Assembly (NCBI GenBank): GCA_964463145.1
Contig: CAYXBG010000059.1
Location: 1 to 11,256 of the forward strand
DNA length: 11,256 nt
Reading direction: 5' to 3'
Source: CAYXBG01 sp964463145
GTDB lineage: Bacteria; Acidobacteriota; UBA6911; RPQK01; CBDAPI01
In this document: positions 1 to 5,036 of the stretch, one piece after another
Numbering within the stretch: position 1 is the first letter of the stretch
Layout of the letters: each line of letters opens with the position of its first letter
Notes under the pieces: model-generated
The model's database searches: none
What the model saw: only the letters and a program-made list of their open reading frames with translations
What the model was told of the DNA's origin: nothing
Made by a program: the position numbers and the translations under genes

Positions 1-1
1 T

Positions 2-898
2 GGTGCAAAGAAACTGGCTGCGTTACTTCTAATCGGCGGAGTTATCCTCTTTTTGATCGAACGCATCAATCGAGGCAGTGCTAGATACGACTCCTCCTCA
101 CCCACTACTACTAGTCCTAGGAGTCTTAAGGGCTGGCGTTCCTGGCTAGCGATTGCCTTCTGCAGTGTGCCGGTCTTATTCGGGTTCATTTTTCCCATTG
201 GGCAGATTGCTTGGTGGGCAAGTCAAGCTCAAATAGCTGCATGGTCATCACTTTGGGCAGCCTCTTTGACTAGCCTCTCTATATCCTTTTTGGCCACTGC
301 CCTGATAATTCTAATAGCCACTTTACTAACACACGGATCTAGTACTGCAAGAAATTTTGCAGTTCGATCTCTGACATCTATTTCCAGCCTGGGCTACGCA
401 ATCCCCGGTGCCGTAATAGCAGTAGGTGTACTGGTGATCAGCACCGTAATAGATCACAATTTCCTGTCAATTACCGGTCAAGGCTCACAATATATTTTGA
501 CCGGGTCTCTTGCCGTTTTAGTATACGCTTATTGCGTAAGATTTATGGCAGTCGGACTCAACCCAATCGATGGTGCTTTTCGTCAGAGATGCTTAGGATA
601 CGATGAAGCTGCCTCTACGTTAGGATACGGCCCCCTGAGGATCCTCCTCCGTGTTAATCTACCCATTTTGAAACCTACGATTCTAGCAGCTTCAATATTG
701 GTATTTGTTGACATACTCAAAGAACTCCCGCTGACTCTTATACTGCGCCCTTTTAATTTCGATACACTAGCAACTCTTGTATTCGAATCAGCAATCGACG
801 AAAAAGTTGCAGAAAGCGCCCCCGCTGCTCTCTTCATTGTCGCCGTCAGCCTAGTCCCTATAATTTTTCTAAATCTCTTGTCTCAGGAGAAGAAATAA
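2..898 (+). CDS. fbpB: Iron(III)-type ABC transporter permease, C-terminal part (5' end outside window)
   Basis: This is the membrane permease of a ferric-iron-type ABC importer, cut by the window start. The reading frame is open from base 2. A TTG at 53 could be mistaken for the start, but the codons before it encode a hydrophobic helix (about 17-58) that continues into an E-R-x-x-R-G linker, as in FbpB proteins, where it closes the first permease half. After the linker come helices at about 140-220, 248-328, 371-445 and 494-562. The cytoplasmic EAA loop follows at 605-661 (E-A-A, G nine residues after the E, then N-L-P), which contacts the ATPase. Two more helices lie at 671-745 and 821-880. 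FbpB-type permeases have two such halves in about 500-560 residues; 298 residues are visible here. It ends one base before the ATPase gene. The substrate is inferred from family resemblance; thiamine or another small anion is possible because no binding protein is visible. Confidence 0.87.
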   Translation, partial: GAKKLAALLLIGGVILFLIERINRGSARYDSSSPTTTSPRSLKGWRSWLAIAFCSVPVLFGFIFPIGQIAWWASQAQIAAWSSLWAASLTSLSISFLATALIILIATLLTHGSSTARNFAVRSLTSISSLGYAIPGAVIAVGVLVISTVIDHNFLSITGQGSQYILTGSLAVLVYAYCVRFMAVGLNPIDGAFRQRCLGYDEAASTLGYGPLRILLRVNLPILKPTILAASILVFVDILKELPLTLILRPFNFDTLATLVFESAIDEKVAESAPAALFIVAVSLVPIIFLNLLSQEKK

Positions 899-899
899 C

Positions 900-1970
900 A
901 TGCTATTTGTCCGCGGTCTTAGAAAGGAATTTTCTAAGACAGATCGCCCAGGAATACAAGGAGTAGATCTGGAAATTAAAAACGGCACAACATTAGGCAT
1001 AATCGGAGAAAGCGGCTCTGGAAAAACAACTGTCCTTCGATGCATCGCCGGGTTAGAGAAACCAACAGAAGGAACTATCCACTTAGACGAACATCTGTTC
1101 AATGGAGAAGATGTATTTGTTCCCCCAGAAAAAAGAAATATCCGCATGGTCTTCCAGGAGACAACCTTATTTCCCCATTTAACAGTCCTTCGAAATATCC
1201 TCTTCGGAGCCAGGATCTCAAACTCTTCTGCCCCAGCAAAGGTCTCTGAAATACTTAACTTGGTACGTCTTAATGGATTGGAAAAGCGTTACCCTCATCA
1301 GCTTTCCGGAGGTCAGAGACAAAGAGCTGAATTGGCTCGAGCCCTAATATCTAAACCCAACCTACTATTACTAGATGAACCTTTTAGTAATCTGGACCCT
1401 CCCTTAAAAGATAAACTGCGGGCCGAAATCAGGAGTATTCTTACTAGTACTAAAACAACCGCAATAATAGTCAGCCATGATGCCGAAGATGCTTTTGCTC
1501 TCGCAAATCGAATAGCCTTATTAAGAAATGGGGAAATCTCACAGTACGGCACTCCAAGTGACCTTTACAATAATCCAGTTAATGAATATGTAGCGTCGCA
1601 AGTTGGCCCTAGCAATATTATCAATGGCACTGCTCTGGCGGATGGCTATTTAACAGACATCGGCCACCTCTATTGCCCAGTTACTGAACCTCTAAATCAG
1701 TCAGTAAAGCTCTGCATACGTCCGAACGGTTTTTCATTGAAAGTGGATTCCAGCCGATCAATCCAAGCAAAAATACTCGAACTCGTTCTAGGTCGTGGTG
1801 GAAGCTATTTCCGAGTAGGTATCTCGATTGACAACAAGTCGACAAGTAAAGAGCTTATAGTCAAAAAGCCGATCCTTGGAGATTATCAAATAGGATCCTA
1901 CATTGGGATAGCAGCCCTTCCGGATAAGATTTGGTGTTTCCCTAACCCATCTGAACTAGCACCAGACTAA
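900..1970 (+). CDS. fbpC: Iron(III)-type ABC transporter ATP-binding protein
   Basis: This cytoplasmic ATPase powers the importer whose permease lies just upstream. All nucleotide-binding motifs are intact: Walker A G-E-S-G-S-G-K-T at residues 36-43, Q-loop Q86, signature L-S-G-G-Q at 135-139, Walker B L-L-L-L-D-E at 155-160, D-loop near 164-166 and switch histidine H193. The stretch P-P-E-K-R ... V-F-Q ... L-F-P-H-L-T-V is typical of the FbpC/PotA/CysA group. Residues from about 235 to the end form the C-terminal regulatory (TOBE-like) region, which is weakly conserved. Its 356 residues are normal for FbpC. The ATG lies behind AGGAGA at 885-890, with a 9-base spacing. The stop overlaps the start of the glycerate kinase gene by one base. 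Ferric iron as substrate is an inference; the ABC ATPase assignment itself is certain. Confidence 0.9.
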   Translation: MLFVRGLRKEFSKTDRPGIQGVDLEIKNGTTLGIIGESGSGKTTVLRCIAGLEKPTEGTIHLDEHLFNGEDVFVPPEKRNIRMVFQETTLFPHLTVLRNILFGARISNSSAPAKVSEILNLVRLNGLEKRYPHQLSGGQRQRAELARALISKPNLLLLDEPFSNLDPPLKDKLRAEIRSILTSTKTTAIIVSHDAEDAFALANRIALLRNGEISQYGTPSDLYNNPVNEYVASQVGPSNIINGTALADGYLTDIGHLYCPVTEPLNQSVKLCIRPNGFSLKVDSSRSIQAKILELVLGRGGSYFRVGISIDNKSTSKELIVKKPILGDYQIGSYIGIAALPDKIWCFPNPSELAPD

Positions 1971-3313
1971 TGCCAGACCTCCGCTCAGATCTCAAGACAA
2001 TCTATGAGGGGGGCCTAGAAGCAGTCAACCCATCTAGGGTCTTGCAAAAGAAACTACACTGCTCAGACGAAATTTTATTCATCGATGACAAAGAATACCC
2101 TCTCCCTACATTTCGGAAAATTTTCATTATTGGTGTTGGTAAAGCTAGCCTAGCCATGTCCCAGACCGTACTAGATATAGTGGGAGATAGGGTGGATTCT
2201 GGGATTGTAGTCACTCGTGATCTTCCCAAAAGTTTTGAGCCATTACCAGGAATCAAGATCCGTCAAACAGGCCACCCAACCCCTGATGCCCGAGGGGTAG
2301 CAGCCAGCAAAGAACTCATCGAATTACTCGAATGCGAAGTCTCTCCGGAAGATCTATTAATATTACTAATTTCAGGAGGGGGATCGGCTCTCCTGCCTGC
2401 CCCAGTAGATGCCATCACTCTATCCGAAAAACAAAAACTAACAGCCTCATTAATAGATTGCGGTGCGAACATCTCGGAAATAAATATCATCAGAAAGCAT
2501 CTAAGCAAACTGAAAGGCGGCCGAATCTTAGAGCACACCAAGCAAGCCCAGCTGTTATGCCTAATCATTTCAGATGTAGTAGGAGACCATCTTTCTAGTA
2601 TAGCCTCCGGGTTGACCGCCCCCGACCCTTCTAGCTTTTCGGATTGCCTAGCAATATTTAAAAAATATCAGCTCCTGGATAGAATTCCTCCAAGAGTGTT
2701 GAAATATCTAAAAAGAAACATCTTTGCCGGAGATAACTCGCAAGAGACCCTTAAGGATTCCGACCCTAGATTCAAGCAAGTCCACAACGTTATCCTTGCT
2801 AATAATAAGTTAGCTCTCGAATCCGCGGCTAAAACGGCATTCGAATTAGGATACACCCCCCATATCGTATCTTCTTCAGTTCAAGGGGATATCGGAAGAC
2901 TGGTAAAAGAAACTCTTCACCTGACAAATTCCATCCTAGAAAATGGCTCACCAGTAAAGCCTCCTTGTTGTATTCTCTCAGGTGGAGAACCCACCGTTAA
3001 AGTAACAGGTAACGGTAAGGGAGGACGAAACCAAGAGTTTTCTATGAGATGTATTAAAGCCCTCGACCGGTGGAAAGACAAAGATCTTTTACTGGCTAGT
3101 ATAGGTACCGACGGGTCAGATGGACCTACAGACGCAGCAGGGGCCCTAGTCACACCAACTTCCGCTGAACGAGCCCTAGAAAAAGGTCTTGATGTCGACT
3201 CTTACCTGGAAAATAACGACGCCTATCATCTTTTCCAGACTCTGGGAGATCTAGTCCTGACCGGACCTACAGGAACAAATGTAATGGACCTGCATATCGC
3301 ACTCTTTAGATGA
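1970..3313 (+). CDS. Glycerate 2-kinase (MOFRL family)
   Basis: The enzyme phosphorylates D-glycerate with ATP to 2-phosphoglycerate, linking glycerate from glyoxylate, serine or sugar-acid breakdown to lower glycolysis. It is cytoplasmic. The N-terminal domain carries I-I-G-V-G-K-A-S (53-60), T-G-H-P-T-P-D (100-106), the glycine-rich S-G-G-G-S-A-L-L-P-A-P (135-145), I-R-K-H-L-S-x-L-K-G-G (174-184) and S-D-V-V-G-D (201-206). The C-terminal MOFRL domain has L-S-G-G-E-P (336-341), G-x-G-G-R-N-Q-E (349-356), G-T-D-G-S-D-G-P-T-D-A-A-G-A (379-392) and a closing G-P-T-G-T-N-V-x-D (432-440). Its 447 residues match the family (often named GckA or TtuD). The ATG overlaps the ATPase stop as TAATG and I see no Shine-Dalgarno, so translation probably depends on reinitiation after the ATPase. 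A glycerate kinase coupled to an iron-type importer is unusual. Confidence 0.93.
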   Translation: MPDLRSDLKTIYEGGLEAVNPSRVLQKKLHCSDEILFIDDKEYPLPTFRKIFIIGVGKASLAMSQTVLDIVGDRVDSGIVVTRDLPKSFEPLPGIKIRQTGHPTPDARGVAASKELIELLECEVSPEDLLILLISGGGSALLPAPVDAITLSEKQKLTASLIDCGANISEINIIRKHLSKLKGGRILEHTKQAQLLCLIISDVVGDHLSSIASGLTAPDPSSFSDCLAIFKKYQLLDRIPPRVLKYLKRNIFAGDNSQETLKDSDPRFKQVHNVILANNKLALESAAKTAFELGYTPHIVSSSVQGDIGRLVKETLHLTNSILENGSPVKPPCCILSGGEPTVKVTGNGKGGRNQEFSMRCIKALDRWKDKDLLLASIGTDGSDGPTDAAGALVTPTSAERALEKGLDVDSYLENNDAYHLFQTLGDLVLTGPTGTNVMDLHIALFR

Positions 3314-3352
3314 GCTTAGCAACATCTTGTCGGCTAATATGCCTCCCCAAAA

Positions 3353-3652
3353 TCATTTAAATCGATAGATCAATCGACCTCTTGTCAAGTCGTATGGAGA
3401 TAACTCTACGGTCACCTTATCTCCCCGAAGAATACGAATAAAATGCCTGCGCATCTTTCCAGAGATATGGGCGAGAACTACATGTCCATTTTCAAGCTCT
3501 ACATTGAACATGGCGTTCGGCAGAGCCTCCGCTACAATCCCGCTTACTTCTACAGCATCCGATTTGGCGGCTCTTGGAGTTTCCGTTTTATCCTGCTCTC
3601 CCTTTCTCTTTTTTCGTTTCCTTGGACGGCCTCGATAAGGTCTTCTCGCCAT
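3353..3652 (-). CDS. infA: Translation initiation factor IF-1 with basic N-terminal extension
   Basis: IF-1 binds the A site of the 30S subunit and, with IF-2 and IF-3, controls initiator tRNA selection. From about residue 33 to the end the protein is a textbook IF-1 OB-fold: E-V-x-G, then E-A-L-P-N-A-M-F-x-V-E-L-E-N-G-H, L-A-H-I-S-G-K-M-R, R-I-L-x-G-D and L-S-P-Y-D-L-T-R-G-R. Usual IF-1 is about 72 residues; this one has 99. The extra N-terminal segment is strongly basic, with R-P-Y-R-G-R-P-R-K-R-K-K-R-K near residues 4-17. The ATG at 3652 is supported by a strong Shine-Dalgarno (3657-3665), and no ATG, GTG or TTG lies between it and the OB-fold, so the extension is very likely translated. 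The gene stands alone, convergent with glycerate kinase (39-base gap) and divergent from sbcD, not in a ribosomal-protein operon. Confidence 0.95.
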   Translation of the reverse strand: MARRPYRGRPRKRKKRKGEQDKTETPRAAKSDAVEVSGIVAEALPNAMFNVELENGHVVLAHISGKMRRHFIRILRGDKVTVELSPYDLTRGRLIYRFK

Positions 3653-3656
3653 TCAC

Positions 3657-3665
3657 ATCTCCTTT
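3657..3665 (-). promoter_or_regulatory. Strong Shine-Dalgarno of infA
   Basis: Read on the minus strand the sequence is AAAGGAGAT, ending 4 bases before the ATG at 3652-3650. This near-perfect site fixes the start of the IF-1 protein and shows that its basic N-terminal extension is translated. Confidence 0.8.
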
Positions 3666-3682
3666 AATTGGATTTCATCCTA

Positions 3683-3711
3683 TATAAAATTCAGATCTCT
3701 AAAGAACTCAA
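3683..3711 (-). promoter_or_regulatory. Possible infA promoter
   Basis: On the minus strand TTGAGT (complement of 3706-3711) is followed after 17 bases by TTTATA (complement of 3683-3688), which would give a transcript starting near 3676, about 25 bases before the infA ATG. The -10 match is only partial. The A/T block 3681-3689 also reads TATAAA on the plus strand, so it could serve as a -10 for transcription in both directions. This is a pattern call only. Confidence 0.35.
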
Positions 3712-3858
3712 GAAACCCAGGATAGCAGGATTTGAAGCTACCCTCTAGCGTAGCCAAATGGTCCATGAGGAAATCTTCTCACCTAAGATCGCAGGTGTCG
3801 ACGCACTATTATTTGAAGAGAGAAAGGGTAGCAGGGCTGGTTGCTATTCTCAGAGGTC
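3694..3858 (+). ncRNA. Candidate structured RNA (rod-like fold) or structured sbcD leader
   Basis: Five complementary segment pairs are strictly nested in this gap: 3694-3700 with 3852-3858 (7 bp, one G-U), 3719-3727 with 3842-3850 (9 bp, one G-U), 3737-3743 with 3826-3832 (GCTACCC/GGGTAGC, 7 bp perfect), 3748-3751 with 3801-3804 (4 bp), and 3780-3784 with 3793-3797 (CACCT/AGGTG, terminal hairpin). The internal loop between the second and third pairs is symmetric, 9 by 9 bases. A plus-strand TATAAA at 3683-3688 would place a transcript start at about 3694-3696, the base of the outer helix. Size (about 165 nt) and single-rod shape resemble 6S RNA, but I recognise no diagnostic primary motif. 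An alternative hairpin, 3737-3741 with 3750-3754, competes with the third helix. No T-rich terminator follows. Individual pairings of this length can occur by chance, so this is tentative. The strand is assumed. Confidence 0.3.
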
Positions 3859-3881
3859 AACAATTAGCTGAGTAGACCCTA

Positions 3882-5036
3882 ATGCGATTCCTTCATACTT
3901 CCGACTGGCATATAGGCAAACCTTTACGAGGTCGATCCAGGATACCCGAATACGAAAAGGTCCTCGCTGAAGTTCTTGAAATTACCCTCACTGAAAAAAT
4001 CGAATGTGTACTGATCTCGGGAGACCTATTTGATTCTTTCACCCCCACCGCCGAGGCGGAGCGTTTAGTATTCCATTTTTTTTCTAAATTAAACCGCTTC
4101 GGGATCAAATCTGTAATCATTTCCGGCAACCATGATCACCCGAAGAGACTAGTGGCTCTAAGCCCTCTACTTAGACCACTAGGAATAATAGCTCATACGG
4201 TACCTACTTCGGGACCCAACAATGGGCTAGTTGAAATTCAAAACGGAGAAGACAGAGTCAGGATAGGAGTGCTCCCTTTCATCAACTATTCCCAATTACT
4301 GAAGGCTGACGAGTTATTCGGAGACCAAATAAAAACTCTCCAGACCTATTCGGATCGGTTGAATGTGCTTCTCAAAAACTTGGGAAAACATCACAGACCA
4401 GATTCAATAAATGTGATTTTGGGACATTTCTTCGTAGCTAATGCAAAGACCAGTGGTAGCGAACGAGCCTTACAGGCTGGCATCCCTTACGAAATCTTCC
4501 CTGAATCTATCCCCGAAAATTTTCAGTACATAGCAATAGGACATCTACATCGTCCTCAGTCAATCCGAGCCCCTTCTCCGACACATTACGCAGGCTCACT
4601 ATTACAACTCGACTTTGGAGAACAAGGACAGAGAAAACAAGTAAATATAATAGATGCCCAACCAGGTGTTCCTGCTACCGTAACAAGTATCCCCCTAAGC
4701 ACCGGTCGTCCTCTTATGGAACTAGAGGGGGAGCTAGACGATCTAAAGCAATTCTCCACCCGCGTAGGCAATGCGTATCTGAAAATCCACCTACACACTT
4801 CGGAGCCCGGGCAAGATCTAGGGCAACAGGTCAAGAAACTTTTTCCGAACGCTGTCGAAGTCCACTTAGTCCAACCACGGGAAGCCCAAGAAGCAATTCC
4901 TCAGCGCCTCGGTAAACTTCAACCAGAAGATATGCTCCGTGAATTTTATATCAGTCGCGGTCGACCTTCTCCATCTCCTGCGATGATGACAATGTTTAAG
5001 GAATTTCACTCAGAGGCACTAGATGAGACCAATTAA
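3882..5036 (+). CDS. sbcD: Exonuclease SbcCD, nuclease subunit SbcD
   Basis: SbcD is the Mre11-type metallophosphoesterase subunit of SbcCD. It cleaves hairpins and palindromic structures and degrades DNA ends, using two Mn ions. The metal-binding motifs are all present: S-D-W-H-I-G with D8 and H10, S-G-D-L-F-D with D48, G-N-H-D-H with N83 and H84, G-H-F with H182, and G-H-L-H with H221 and H223. The C-terminal capping region runs from about 270 to 384. At 384 residues it is close to the family norm of about 400. The start is constrained by an in-frame TAG at 3873-3875, nine bases upstream of the ATG. No good Shine-Dalgarno precedes it. The gene overlaps sbcC by 14 bases, the classical sbcDC arrangement. 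Confidence 0.95.
   Translation: MRFLHTSDWHIGKPLRGRSRIPEYEKVLAEVLEITLTEKIECVLISGDLFDSFTPTAEAERLVFHFFSKLNRFGIKSVIISGNHDHPKRLVALSPLLRPLGIIAHTVPTSGPNNGLVEIQNGEDRVRIGVLPFINYSQLLKADELFGDQIKTLQTYSDRLNVLLKNLGKHHRPDSINVILGHFFVANAKTSGSERALQAGIPYEIFPESIPENFQYIAIGHLHRPQSIRAPSPTHYAGSLLQLDFGEQGQRKQVNIIDAQPGVPATVTSIPLSTGRPLMELEGELDDLKQFSTRVGNAYLKIHLHTSEPGQDLGQQVKKLFPNAVEVHLVQPREAQEAIPQRLGKLQPEDMLREFYISRGRPSPSPAMMTMFKEFHSEALDETN

Noticed and set aside
53..898. Permease gene starting at TTG 53
   Set aside because: The frame is open upstream to base 2 and those codons encode a membrane helix expected in the two-half FbpB permease, so TTG 53 is internal and the true start lies outside the window.
3316..3337. 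TTAGC/GCTAA hairpin between glycerate kinase and infA as a terminator
   Set aside because: The stem is only 5 bp with a 12-base loop, and no T run follows on either strand.
3443..3667. 74-codon open frame antisense to infA
   Set aside because: It lies opposite a strongly conserved gene and its content is explained as a shadow of infA.
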